From positions 744,001 through 808,000 of the forward strand of contig CP051152.1 of NCBI GenBank assembly GCA_003970805.2: a DNA stretch of 64,000 nt, in the 5' to 3' direction. This document shows positions 27,641-36,607 of the stretch, in pieces. A program made the position numbers and the translations under genes. Every line of letters begins with the position of its first letter. Position 1 is the first letter of the stretch. The notes under the pieces were generated by a model. The model did no database searches. It was given only the letters and a program-made list of their open reading frames with translations, and was not told the DNA's origin. The stretch is from Undibacterium piscinae. Lineage in GTDB: Bacteria; Pseudomonadota; Gammaproteobacteria; Burkholderiales; Burkholderiaceae_D.

Positions 27641-29295
27641 GCGTCACGCAGGCGGCCGGATGCGGCCAGCAGCGTGCGGATGTCGTAGGTGGAGTTGAAT
27701 ACCTCCGGCACACCGCGCTCTACCTTGAGCAGTGTGTAGACGGCCTCCATCGGCGTGCGTACCGAATACTCGGTGGTAAAGATACAGTCGCGTTCCTTCG
27801 ATTCCGCGAACTGGCCGATGAAGGCGAAGTTCACCGATCCCGCCGGTACCACGTCTGGGCGGTCACCGGCCTGGCGCGGCATAAAGAACGCGGTGATGTA
27901 GGGCATCATCACCGGCACGGTCTTGGCTCCGCTTGCGGCCAACTCAGGGATCTCCTCGACCGGCACGCCCATGTGGTACAGCCATTCCTGGGTGATCTCT
28001 TCGCCGGTGCAATCCTGCATGTTTTTCTTCACGTAATCACCGGGCTTATCGGCAAACAAGCCGTACAGCCACACCACGATTTGATCCTTGGGCTGTTGCT
28101 TGAAGTGTGGCTGACGGTTCACCGTCCAGCTAAGCAACCACGAAGAATCTTTAACGCTGACGATACCACCCGTCACCACCTTGCCACTGAAGGGATCGCG
28201 CTTGGCGATTTTCTGGATGTACTTGGGAATGCGCTGATCGAGTGTAGTGACGGTTGCCGATTCCCATTTGGTCTCGGGAATATGCGCGCCGAACACGTCC
28301 GGACGGCCGAACGCCGCGTCTTTGGCGGCGATGCGTCGCCACAAATCCCACGCGGGCGCTGGCCCTTGATTGAGCTTGGCTGCCGTGTGGTGGTCGCCGT
28401 TGTCGGAATTTTCGGTGAGCGAGCCTATGGTCATGAAGAGCAAATCATCTGGGCCGAGCGCAACACTGCTTGCTAGCCCGTCCTTGCGCCAGTGAATTGC
28501 GCTAGCTTGTTTGCGCCCTGCTGCGATATTGAAATCGACATCGGTAACCTCGGTACCATACTGGAATACCACACCATGTTCCTGTAGCCACTTGACCAGC
28601 GGCAGCACCAAAGATTCATATTGGTTGTACTTGGTGAACTTGATCGAAGACAGATCCGGCATACCGTCGACTTTATGGATGAAGCGGTGCAGATACAACT
28701 TCATCTCCAGCGCCGAATGCCACTCTTCAAAGGCAAACATGGTGCGCCAGTACAGCCAGAAATTGCTGTTCAGGAATTCAGCGCCGAACACCTCGTTGAT
28801 ACGCTTGTTTTCCATCTCCTCGCGGGTGGCGAGGAATAGATTGATGATCTCTTTCTGCGCATGCTCGCTGAGCGCGAACAGGCCGTCGGTATGCGCATCC
28901 TGGCCGCAATTGACCGTGGCGCGCTGCAAAGAATAGTTAGGGTCATCCTTGTCTAGCCAATAGAACTCATCAAGTACGCTGGCACCATCTATCTCCAGCG
29001 ATGGGATAGAGCGAAACAAATCCCACAGGCATTCGAAGTGATCTTCCATCTCACGGCCGCCGCGGATCACGAAGCCTTCTTTCGCTTCCTTGATGCCGTC
29101 CAACGCGCCACCGGGCAACAGTTGTTGCTCCAGGATGGTGATACGCTTCCCCTCCATCTGACCATCGCGGATCAGAAACGCGGCACCTGCCAGTGCGGCA
29201 AGGCCAGAGCCGACAAACCAGGCGGTCTTGTTCTCCACACCCTGAGGTTTGCGCGGGCGGGCAAAGGCTTCGTAGTTTCCACTGCTGTAGTACAT
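27616..29295 (-). CDS. ohyA: Oleate hydratase, C-terminus altered by a deletion junction
   Basis: FAD-dependent enzyme that adds water to the double bond of oleate to form 10-hydroxystearate. Seen: AWFVGSGLAALAGAAFLIRDG (dinucleotide-binding), RGGREMEDHFECLWDLF, FAFEEWHSALEMKLYLHRFIH, and PYITAFFMPRQAGDRP...FIGQFAES. It starts at ATG 29295 with a good AAGGAG site. After FNSTYDIRTLLAA it continues for about 15 residues (GRLRDAAARRSVF) that run into the peroxidase remnant. The 559-residue length is somewhat short for the family and the C-terminal helices are probably lost. The catalytic core is whole, so activity is possible. Confidence 0.85.
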   Translation of the reverse strand: MYYSSGNYEAFARPRKPQGVENKTAWFVGSGLAALAGAAFLIRDGQMEGKRITILEQQLLPGGALDGIKEAKEGFVIRGGREMEDHFECLWDLFRSIPSLEIDGASVLDEFYWLDKDDPNYSLQRATVNCGQDAHTDGLFALSEHAQKEIINLFLATREEMENKRINEVFGAEFLNSNFWLYWRTMFAFEEWHSALEMKLYLHRFIHKVDGMPDLSSIKFTKYNQYESLVLPLVKWLQEHGVVFQYGTEVTDVDFNIAAGRKQASAIHWRKDGLASSVALGPDDLLFMTIGSLTENSDNGDHHTAAKLNQGPAPAWDLWRRIAAKDAAFGRPDVFGAHIPETKWESATVTTLDQRIPKYIQKIAKRDPFSGKVVTGGIVSVKDSSWLLSWTVNRQPHFKQQPKDQIVVWLYGLFADKPGDYVKKNMQDCTGEEITQEWLYHMGVPVEEIPELAASGAKTVPVMMPYITAFFMPRQAGDRPDVVPAGSVNFAFIGQFAESKERDCIFTTEYSVRTPMEAVYTLLKVERGVPEVFNSTYDIRTLLAASGRLRDAAARRSVF

Positions 29296-29335
29296 AATGC
29301 ACTCCTTATGTTGGCCTAAGAAGACAAGGCTTCAC

Positions 29336-30065
29336 TGGCCAAGGTCTTGGCGCAATTACACCTTGCCAGCGCTGATGAAGGTCTGTTTTTCGGTTTCGGT
29401 GCCAGTCAGGATTTGAGTGACTCGAATAGCGTGATTGCCTTTGCCACCGGTGGCGGCATCAGTTTGCCGGATCGCGATTTTTATACCAAGACCGATGAAA
29501 AATCAAAAAAAATGCGTGAGCAATATACCCAGCACGTTGCCAAGACCTTTGAATTAAGTGGCGTAGCGCCAGCGCGGCAGCAATAGTTGACGGTATTGGC
29601 ATAGAAACAGAGGTGCCAAAGCCAATGACGCAGGTGGCGATCCCTACCAGCAGTTTCATAAGATGAATCTGAAGTGTTTGCAGGCACTCACACCAAATTT
29701 CAGCTGGAATGCAAATCGGCAAGGCCGGTGGAACGCGCTGAATGGGGCATGACACCGCAAACCGTGAATGCCGTATGGCACAACGCTCTTTGGCAGAGCT
29801 GAACTATATCTGGCATGTCTTGCCATGCCGGCGGTTATACAGCCCCTTTCGACAATAAAATGCTTTCTATTCCAAGACTTTACGGCAACACCTGGCGGCA
29901 CCATTGGAAGTATTGCCACGGTTTGATGAATGTGCAGTTTGGCGCCACTAGGCAATTCTGAAAGAATGGTGGGACAAAAACAGACTGCCATGAGCCTTGC
30001 AAATCGAGGCTGCAATGTATCATCGATCAATAGCGCTGACTAGGCCAAGGTCAAGATGACAGTAA
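29336..30065 (+). pseudogene. M13-family metallopeptidase ghost, copy A
   Basis: The readable part (to 29586) gives FGFGASQDLSDSNSVIAFATGGGISLPDRDFYTKTDEKSKKMREQYTQHVAKTFELSG, an M13 (neprilysin/PepO) internal segment. Further on, in changing frames, come DPYQQFHKMNL and LQALTPNFSWNA (about 29625-29695), GMTPQTVNA (29745) and an eroded zinc-site region (PLFDNKM, GGTIG..., GF.DE) near 29845-29930. The HExxH motif itself is destroyed. The N-terminal third is absent; the break lies just before the oleate hydratase start. Scattered short deletions throughout. Confidence 0.75.
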
Positions 30066-30080
30066 ATCAATAGCAAGCTG

Positions 30081-30757
30081 ACCGGATAGTTGCGCGATTC
30101 AGCAACGATCTGGTGAAAGGCATGTTATTGCGCGGTACAGTGTTTGAAATCAGGCATCGGGCGCTGAATGGGCCGACCGTGAATGCGTATTACAACCCAC
30201 AAATGAACGATATCAACTTCCCAGCCGGGGCTGTTCGACAATAAAATGGATGCGGGTCCGAACTACGGCAACACCGGCGGCACCATAGGCCACGAAATCA
30301 TCCACGGTTTCGATGATGAAGGCCGTCAGTTTGACGCCAAAGGCAACTGAAATGGGACAAAAAAGACGCCAAAGCGTTTTTAGAGCGTTCGCAATGTATC
30401 GTCGATCAATACGCTGGCTACACCATCGTCGATGACATCTGACCTTGGGTGAAGATTCAGCCGATCTGGGCGGCATGTTATTGGCGTGGATGGCATGGCA
30501 AGCCGAGTTTGCCGAACATCCTAGTGAAGCGCGCGATGGTTTGTCGCCAGAGCAAAGATTTTTTATCGGCTTTGCGCAGTGGGATTGCGCCAATGACAGA
30601 CCTGAAAATCTACGCGTCAATGCGCTGACCAATCCACATTCGCCAGCACAGTTCCGCATTAATGGTGTGGCAGTAAATATGCCACAATTTCATAAGGCAT
30701 TTGCTTGCAAGGCGGGACAAGCCATGGTCAAAAAGGATCAATGTCGGGTCTGGTAAC
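30081..30757 (+). pseudogene. M13-family metallopeptidase ghost, copy B (catalytic half)
   Basis: A second, better kept copy of the catalytic half follows the first. It reads NAYYNPQMNDINFPAG, FDNKMDAGPNYGNTGGTIG, HEIIHGFDDEGRQFDAKGN (zinc ligands, about 30290-30345), DDIxLTLGEDSADLGGM (third ligand Glu), and in one frame at 30445-30756 the end AHSPAQFRINGVAVNMPQFHKAF...KKDQCRVW. At least three frameshifts break it, including after LPAG and near GDDI. The 5' boundary overlaps with what copy A already contains, so the segment is a duplication, not a continuation. Confidence 0.8.
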
Positions 30758-30800
30758 ACACTGTTTGAGTTTGCCTTAGTTCTGGCAAATTAACTTAGAC

Positions 30801-30836
30801 ATGGGCCGCTATCGTTTTGATACTGGCCCATTTTTT
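30801..30836 (+). terminator. Rho-independent terminator after the M13 peptidase remnant
   Basis: ATGGGCC (30801-30807) pairs with GGCCCAT (30825-30831), extended inside by TATC/GATA, and is followed by TTTTTT. It is intact although the gene before it is broken. Confidence 0.65.
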
Positions 30837-30917
30837 CGTCCACTGCACTGCATCCCCTTGTGATAACTGCCTAGATGCGAGATACTTTCGACTCATTCTC
30901 AAAGAAATACCACTGAA

Positions 30918-31715
30918 ATGAATACGCCACTACGCGCTGTACCCAAATTCAAGATGCCGCTATTGGTATGCGCGCGGCTGGTGGCAATGCTGTCGGCCAT
31001 CCTACTAATGAGCCCTGTGCTGCACGCCAGAGAGCTCAAGATCGGGGTTGGAAACTTCCCGCCTTACTTCAGCGAGAAAGGCAACACCGGGCTATTTACC
31101 GATTTAATCTACGAAACCTTTAAACTTTTACCGCAGTATCAGCTAAAGAGTTTGGTACCGATGTCGAATTACCGTCTGGTGATAGAGTTGAACGAAGGGC
31201 GCGTGGATGGTTCAGCCAATATTTTCGCTGATGCCAAAATCACTGGATGTCGCAGTGATCCTATCTTCCGCTACAGCGATGTGGCAATCACCCGCAAAGA
31301 ACGCACGCTGAAGATCTCGGAGATCAAGGATTTAAAAGGAAAAAGTATCGTCACTTACCAAGGCGCGCATACTTTTTTGGGTAAGCCTTTTCAGATGGTA
31401 AGCAGCTCAGAGCCGAACATGTACCGCGAAGTCTCGCACCCTGCCGACCAGGCTAGACTATTGGCCACCGGGCAGTATGACGTCAGCGTCGGGGATATGT
31501 ATATTTTCCTCAATAGCCTGCAAACTTGGGCTGATCCACGCTATACCCCTGAACAGTTTGAAATTCATAGACAGTTCCCTGATATTTACAGCCATATGGC
31601 GTTTCGCGAGCAATCGCTGTGCGATGACTTCAACGCCGCTTTACGTACCATCAAACAAAATGGCCGCTATGAAGCGGTTTACTCGCACTATCTTAAAAAT
31701 CTCAGCCGTCACTAA
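30918..31715 (+). CDS. Periplasmic solute-binding protein (SBP_bac_3-like), orphan
   Basis: The 265-residue protein has a signal peptide (LVAMLSAILLMSPVLHA, cleaved before RELKIGVGNFPPYF). The lobes match family 3: GLFTDLIYETFKLLPQYQLKSL, GRVDGSANIFADAK, LKGKSIVTYQGAHTFLG, and QYDVSVGDMYIFLNSLQTW. No permease or ATPase gene is near, so it may feed a distant transporter or serve a sensor. It is a distant homologue of 11525-12349. Confidence 0.75.
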   Translation: MNTPLRAVPKFKMPLLVCARLVAMLSAILLMSPVLHARELKIGVGNFPPYFSEKGNTGLFTDLIYETFKLLPQYQLKSLVPMSNYRLVIELNEGRVDGSANIFADAKITGCRSDPIFRYSDVAITRKERTLKISEIKDLKGKSIVTYQGAHTFLGKPFQMVSSSEPNMYREVSHPADQARLLATGQYDVSVGDMYIFLNSLQTWADPRYTPEQFEIHRQFPDIYSHMAFREQSLCDDFNAALRTIKQNGRYEAVYSHYLKNLSRH

Positions 31716-31753
31716 GTCTATGCACGCTAGGCTCTGCACTTAGCCTACCAACT

Positions 31754-31819
31754 GCAATACGCAGCATTCATGCGCCTTGTAGACCAAAAAGCTTGTGCTA
31801 GGCGCATAAATACTGCGCC
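31754..31819. repeat. Palindromic interspersed repeat, copy 3
   Basis: Outer arms ATGCGCC (31770-31776) and GGCGCAT (31801-31807) enclose a 24-base centre; the GCAATACGC / ACTGCGCC flanks agree with the family. The centre differs from the other copies. Confidence 0.5.
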
Positions 31820-31828
31820 TGGCCCTCT

Positions 31829-31989
31829 GGAAACTTCTAAAAACCTAAAAACAAAAACTTTTCTCGCCGCAGAGGCGCAGAGGACGCAGAGAAAATCTTT
31901 GTTTTCCCCTCTGCGACCTCTGCGCCTCTGCGGCAAAGCTTTTCCCTGTGAGTCGCAATCACGGTTCCTTGGTTTTTAGAAGTCCCCCC
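31829..31989. repeat. Inverted-repeat element carrying a GCAGAGGCGCAGAGG hairpin
   Basis: The ends GGAAACTTCTAAAAACC (31829 on) and GGTTTTTAGAAGTCCCC (about 31971-31987) are near-copies of the terminal repeats of the 122-bp element at 45558. Inside are a CGCAGAGGCGCAGAGGACGC block (31868-31887) and its complement (31912-31932), forming a long stem. That motif is a common dispersed repeat in proteobacteria. Here it seems to sit inside the terminal-repeat frame. Confidence 0.55.
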
Positions 31990-32069
31990 CTCTCCCCCTA
32001 TGTTTAGCTCTGTAATTCAGCTATCAATTCAGCGCTGTATTCAGCTCTCTCTTTGTCTCTTTTAAGCAA

Positions 32070-32098
32070 TTGACATGTCTGTGCAAACTCCAGATAAT
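32070..32098 (+). promoter_or_regulatory. Strong sigma-70 promoter of the molybdopterin oxidoreductase gene
   Basis: TTGACA (32070-32075), a 17-base spacer, then GATAAT (32093-32098). The predicted start is near 32105, leaving a leader of about 75 bases. This is the nearest-to-consensus promoter I saw in the window. Confidence 0.7.
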
Positions 32099-32099
32099 A

Positions 32100-32111
32100 G
32101 AACGGTCGTTC
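32100..32111. promoter_or_regulatory. TetR-type operator GAACGGTCGTTC at +1
   Basis: GAACG and CGTTC form a perfect inverted repeat around GT. It starts two bases after the -10 hexamer and covers the likely transcription start. Palindromes of this shape are typical for TetR/AcrR repressors. No tetR-like gene is present in the window, so the repressor must be encoded elsewhere. Confidence 0.6.
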
Positions 32112-32181
32112 ATTTTTATTGCCACTTTTGTCATCGCCCGCACTTTACTCCCATCACGATCGTCGTTAAGAGAGAAGCACC

Positions 32182-34401
32182 ATGACCGAGCAAGCCAGGA
32201 TAGCCCAGCGTATTTGCCCATTTTGCGAGGCCTGTTGCGGGCTGGAGATAGAATTGGAGGGAAATAAAATCATGCGTATTCGGGCCGATAAGGCCGATGT
32301 TTTTAGCGCTGGTTTTCTATGCCCCAAGGCGATAGGCTTAAAAGAGCTACATGAAGACCCAGATCGCCTGCGTAGCCCTTTGATCAAGCGTGATGGCAAA
32401 TTCGTAGCGGCGACTTGGGATGAGGCTTATGCCGAAATCGAACGCCGCCTGCTACCCATCATTGCCCAACACGGTGCCGATGCGGTAGCCACCGTATTGG
32501 GCAACCCGGTCTCGCACAAGATGGGTTTATTGCTGTACTTCCCTAAGTTGGCCAAGGCGCTGGGCTCGCGTAATATTTACTCTGCCTCTACACTAGACCA
32601 GATACCCAAGATGCTGTCGGTCGGCCTGATGTTTGGCAGTTGGCTCACGGTGCCAGTGCCGGATATAGAGCGCAGCCAGTTTTTGTTAATCATCGGTGCC
32701 AATCCTATGGTCTCGAACGGTAGCATGTGGACCGTGCCGGATTTTCGTGGCAAGGCCAAGGCCATGCGCGAACGTGGCGGTAAGATCGTGGTAATCGATC
32801 CACGCAAGACCGAAACCGCCGAGGTGGCCGACGCCCATCACTTCATCCGCCCCGGTGCTGATGTGTTTTTCTTGCTCGGCCTGGTACATACCTTGTTTGA
32901 CGAAAAACTGGTGCGACTGGGACGTCTGGCCGAACACACCGTAGGTGTAGAGCAAATCGCCGCTGCGGTGCAAGAATTTACCCCAGAGCGTATGGCGCAG
33001 CGCTGTGGTATCGCGGCCAACCAAATACGTGAATTGGCGCGCAGCCTGGCCACCACAGAAAGAGCGGCAGTCTATGGTCGCATCGGCACTTGCACCCAAG
33101 AATACGGCAGCCTTTGTTCGTGGTTAATCGATGTGATTAATGTGCTGACCGGCCATCTGGACCAGGAAGGCGGTGCCATGTTCCCTAAGGCGGCTGCGTT
33201 TGCTGCCAATACCCGCAGCCACTCAGGCAGTGGCCGCGGCGTGATTAGCGGACGGCACCATAGCCGCGTCTCCGGCTTGCCAGAAATCTCCGGTGAATTT
33301 CCCATCACCTGTCTGGCAGAAGAGATAGACACGCCCGGTGCCGGTCAGGTCAAGGCCTTAATTACGATTGCTGGCAATCCCGTCTTATCAGCACCAAATG
33401 GTGCGCGTTTAGCGAGCGCCTTGGATCAACTCGATTTCATGCTCAGCATGGATATTTACCTCAATGAGACCTCGCGCCATGCCGATGTGATACTGCCGGG
33501 TTTATCACCTTTAGAAGAAGCCCATTACGACGTCACCTTCACCCAATTTTCTTACCGCAATCACGCGCGCTACAGCCCGCCTGCCTTGGCCCGTGAGCGC
33601 AGCCAGCCTGAAGAGTGGCAGAGCATCTTGCGTATCGCAGCGATTGCCAGAGGCCTGGGCAGCCAGATCGACATCGATGCTTACGATGACGCCTTGCTAG
33701 AGCAAGATTTACAGCGCAGTGCTGGCGCCGCCAGCGCGCAGATTATGGCGGCCTTGCAGCCGCTACGCGGCGCTGAGCGCCAAGTCGAGTTAGCACTACG
33801 CAGCGGCCCGTATGGCGATCAATTTACTCAGAAACCGGATGGTCTGACTCTGGCGAAAATCAAGGCAGCACCCTCGGGTCTAGATCTCGGCGCTTTGCAA
33901 CCGCGGATACCGGAAGCACTACGCACAACTTCCGGCAAAATCGAACTGGCACCACAGATGCTGCTAGATGATCTGGCGCGCGTCCGTGCTGATCTGGATA
34001 CGGCAGCCCCAGACATGGTGATTGTAGGGCGGCGGCAATTGCGCTCAAATAATAGCTGGATGCATAATCTGCCGGCGTTGGCGAAAGGCCACTACCGCTG
34101 TAGCGCGCTGCTGCATCCGGATGACGCGCAACGCCTAGGCCTGATCGAAGGCGGCATGGCGCAAATTCGCAACGGCGATCGTATGATCACGGCGCAAGTG
34201 GAAATTAGTAGCGAAATGATGCCTGGTGTAGTCAGCCTGCCGCATGGTTGGGGCCATGATTTACCAGGCACCCAACTGTCTGTGGCGGCGCAAAGACCGG
34301 GCGTCAATCTCAACGCCCTACTCGATGAAAACCTGCGCGATCCTTTATCCGGCAATGCGGTGCTATCTGGGATCGCAGTACAGGTCAGCGCACTAGTGTA
34401 A
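32182..34401 (+). CDS. Molybdopterin (Mo-bisMGD) oxidoreductase
   Basis: A 739-residue catalytic subunit of the DMSO reductase superfamily. The N-terminal [4Fe-4S] site has Cys at residues 12, 15, 19 and 47 (CPFCEACCG ... FLCPKA). MGD-binding parts follow (FLLIIGANPMVSNGSMW, KIVVIDPRKTETAEVADAHHFIRPGADVFFLLGL, NETSRHADVILPGLSPLEEAHYD), and the C-terminal molydopterin-dinucleotide domain has GRRQLRSNNSWMHN and VSLPHGWGHD. No Tat signal, so probably cytoplasmic. No partner subunit is adjacent; substrate not deducible (formate-dehydrogenase- or assimilatory-type are both possible). Confidence 0.88.
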   Translation: MTEQARIAQRICPFCEACCGLEIELEGNKIMRIRADKADVFSAGFLCPKAIGLKELHEDPDRLRSPLIKRDGKFVAATWDEAYAEIERRLLPIIAQHGADAVATVLGNPVSHKMGLLLYFPKLAKALGSRNIYSASTLDQIPKMLSVGLMFGSWLTVPVPDIERSQFLLIIGANPMVSNGSMWTVPDFRGKAKAMRERGGKIVVIDPRKTETAEVADAHHFIRPGADVFFLLGLVHTLFDEKLVRLGRLAEHTVGVEQIAAAVQEFTPERMAQRCGIAANQIRELARSLATTERAAVYGRIGTCTQEYGSLCSWLIDVINVLTGHLDQEGGAMFPKAAAFAANTRSHSGSGRGVISGRHHSRVSGLPEISGEFPITCLAEEIDTPGAGQVKALITIAGNPVLSAPNGARLASALDQLDFMLSMDIYLNETSRHADVILPGLSPLEEAHYDVTFTQFSYRNHARYSPPALARERSQPEEWQSILRIAAIARGLGSQIDIDAYDDALLEQDLQRSAGAASAQIMAALQPLRGAERQVELALRSGPYGDQFTQKPDGLTLAKIKAAPSGLDLGALQPRIPEALRTTSGKIELAPQMLLDDLARVRADLDTAAPDMVIVGRRQLRSNNSWMHNLPALAKGHYRCSALLHPDDAQRLGLIEGGMAQIRNGDRMITAQVEISSEMMPGVVSLPHGWGHDLPGTQLSVAAQRPGVNLNALLDENLRDPLSGNAVLSGIAVQVSALV

Positions 34402-34483
34402 TTTTTTGTTTTAATCCTGGCACTCGCTTTGCTTCTTTGACGAAGCGGCAAAGCGTCATTTTCCACACTTGACAGCATTAAGA

Positions 34484-34542
34484 CTTAGACAAAATTGCCA
34501 CGGCAAGGCGGATGCAATCACGCCGGGGCGATTTTGCCTAAG
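34484..34542. repeat. 59-bp imperfect inverted repeat
   Basis: CTTAGACAAAATTGCC (34484-34499) and GGCGATTTTGCCTAAG (34527-34542) pair at 14 of 16 positions. The centre (27 bases) contains a further CGGC/GCCG stem. Lies in the space between the oxidoreductase and the permease, suitable as terminator or as a mobile palindromic repeat. Confidence 0.5.
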
Positions 34543-34639
34543 CCCTCACCATATACAAATAAGTTTTTTGTCGTTTGAAGCTTGTGCAAAGCAGCCTAAT
34601 ATCGCGCATCCCAGATAAAAGCCGTGTTTGCTCGCCTTC

Positions 34640-35566
34640 ATGAAAATTCGATACATCGATCTCGACGATCAAACGATCAATCCAGAACATCAAGACCTGG
34701 CGCTGCCGCCGGTCGAGTATCAGATCACGCATGCGCTAGAACATCCGATTTTGCGTTTGCTCAGTTATGCCGTCGTCGCGGTCTTAGTCGGACTAATTGC
34801 CTATCTATTTTTCCGTTTGTTTTTTGGCGGAAATGAACAAAGCGGAATGGAGTTGATACGCCAGTCCTTACACGATCCTTTATTTTGGAGCGCCGTTGGT
34901 GTGGGCTTTTTAGCGCAAGTAATCGATGGCGCTTTAGGCATGGCTTATGGGATTACTTCCAGTAGCTTTTTATTAGCCGCTGGCGCACCACCGGCATTGG
35001 CGAGCGGTGCCACCCATTTGGCCGAAGTATTCACTACCGGCATTTCAGGTGTGGCGCATCTCAAGATGGGCAACGTGAATAAAAAACTATTTTTTAGCTT
35101 GTTAATGCCGGGCGTCATCGGTGCTTTAGTGGGCACCTATATTTTGGGGAATATCGATGGCAAAGCCCTTAAGCCTTACATCAGCCTGTATTTATTAGGG
35201 ATGGGCGTCTATGTGCTGAGCAAAGCCTTTCGTCATATCAAATCCAAGCACGCGATCGAAGTAAAAAAGGTGATTCCCTTAGCGTTTTTCGGTGGGTTAA
35301 TGGATACCACGGGTGGCGGTGGCTGGGGTCCTATTGTGACCACCTCTTTGGTCAGCGCCGGCCAAGATCCGCGCACCACCATAGGGACAGTCAACTTCGC
35401 TGAATTCTTCTTGACCGTGGTAGTTGCGGCATCCTTTTTTTCTATTTTGGATCACACCGTTTGGATTTTGGTGGCAGGCTTGGCGCTAGGAGGTCTGGTC
35501 GCAGCACCATTTGCCGCCTTGGTGACCAAGCATTTAAAAGCCAAAACTTTATTGATTTTGGTATGA
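34640..35566 (+). CDS. TauE/SafE-family sulfite exporter-like permease, C-terminus shortened
   Basis: I prefer ATG 34640 (MKIRYIDLDD). An extra N-terminal helix (LLSYAVVAVLVGLIAYLFFRLFF) precedes the TSUP domain with its two repeats: FLAQVIDGALGMAYGITSSSFLLAAG, LAEVFTTGISGVAHLKMGN, and FGGLMDTTGGGGWGPIVTTSLVSAG. The family normally continues one more helix after KTLLILVG; here a stop follows KTLLILV, so the last helix is cut to a few residues. It may still fold. It sits directly before the fpr ghost, and the loss probably belongs to the same decay. Confidence 0.75.
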   Translation: MKIRYIDLDDQTINPEHQDLALPPVEYQITHALEHPILRLLSYAVVAVLVGLIAYLFFRLFFGGNEQSGMELIRQSLHDPLFWSAVGVGFLAQVIDGALGMAYGITSSSFLLAAGAPPALASGATHLAEVFTTGISGVAHLKMGNVNKKLFFSLLMPGVIGALVGTYILGNIDGKALKPYISLYLLGMGVYVLSKAFRHIKSKHAIEVKKVIPLAFFGGLMDTTGGGGWGPIVTTSLVSAGQDPRTTIGTVNFAEFFLTVVVAASFFSILDHTVWILVAGLALGGLVAAPFAALVTKHLKAKTLLILV

Positions 35567-35640
35567 GCGCACTGGTGTAAACTTCGCTTAGGCATTTAAA
35601 TAATTTTCCATTTTTGACTTTCGTAGGCTTTTTATATTTC

Positions 35641-36450
35641 ATGAGTAATATGAACGAAGAGCGCGTGCTGAGCGTGCATCACTGGACCGACCGTCGTGTT
35701 TTCCTTACTAACTACGCGCGATCCGGCGCTACGTTTTTTCGAATGGGCCATTTCACACATGATAGGCCTGAAGATCAACGGGCAAACCCTTGTGCGGCGC
35801 ATACAGCATTGCCAGCGCCTAAACTATGAAGACCATCTTGAATTCCTTGAGCATCAAGGTCGAAGACGGGCCCGCTGACGTCGCACCTGAAGAACATCCA
35901 GGTGGGCATAGCGTGATTGTCGGACGCAAGCCGACCGGCACGCTGGTGGCCGATTACCTGCTGCCGGCAAGCGCCTGTACTTGCTCTCGACCGGCACCGG
36001 CCTTGACCATTCATGAGTATCGTGCGCGATCCGGAAATCTACGACAAGTTCGAGCAGATCGTGCTGTGCATGAGTGCGTCAGGTCGATGAACTGGCGTAC
36101 CACGACATGCTGCTTAGCACTTGCCTAACCATGAATTCCTCGGCGCAACTGGTATCGAGCAAACTCGTTATCTACCCGACCGTAGACACGCGAGTCGTTC
36201 CGCAACACGGCGCGTTACCCACCTTGATCGAGAGCGGGTTAAACTGTATCGAAGGAGTGGATGTGGCCACCGTTAATCGGCGGCTCATCGCGTTGATAGT
36301 CTTGCTTGCTCAGAACAGAGCTCTTAATTATGCGCTGCTGGCGTACCTCAAAGGCATATTCTTGGAAGCTGCGCTGTTCGTATTTGAGGCAATTACCTTC
36401 TATACACGCCGGCGACTTTCGTCATCGAACAGCGCTTCGAGAATAAGCAG
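35641..36450 (+). pseudogene. fpr: Ferredoxin-NADP reductase ghost
   Basis: Joining frames recovers the Fpr sequence: MSNMNEERVLSVHHWTDR, TTRDPALRF, GHFT.IGLKINGQ, NYEDHLEF (35826), LSIKVEDGP, SVIVGRKPTGTLVADYLLP, LYLLSTGTG, SIVRDPEIYDKFEQIVL (about 36012-36065), VRQVDELAYHDML (36075), YPTV..., TTLIESG, and finally TPGDFVIE near 36405. More than six frameshifts and several small deletions interrupt it. The C-terminal NADP-binding part (36250-36400) is almost unreadable. The intact enzyme passes electrons between NADPH and ferredoxin or flavodoxin in oxidative-stress responses. The terminator after it is still intact. Confidence 0.8.
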
Positions 36451-36470
36451 TCTCCCAGCCTGAGCTGATA

Positions 36471-36518
36471 TTAAGTGACGCTAAGCAGTGACGCTACTGA
36501 TCGCGTCACTTAATTTTT
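36471..36518 (+). terminator. Rho-independent terminator after the fpr ghost
   Basis: TTAAGTGACG (36471-36480) and CGTCACTTAA (36504-36513) form a perfect 10-bp stem, then TTTTT. The 23-base loop holds another AGTGACG copy. Confidence 0.75.
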
Positions 36519-36607
36519 GAACGGAAAATTGAAATGACTACATGTCAGAAACAGCGCTAAGCATCAGGTTCAGGTTCAATTGGTGCGTGCCAAACACGCC
36601 CATACAG

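Noticed and set aside
27511..28476. Long plus-strand open frame of 321 residues
   Set aside because: It is antisense to the well conserved oleate hydratase, has no ribosome-binding site and no family features; it arises from GC-rich codon structure.
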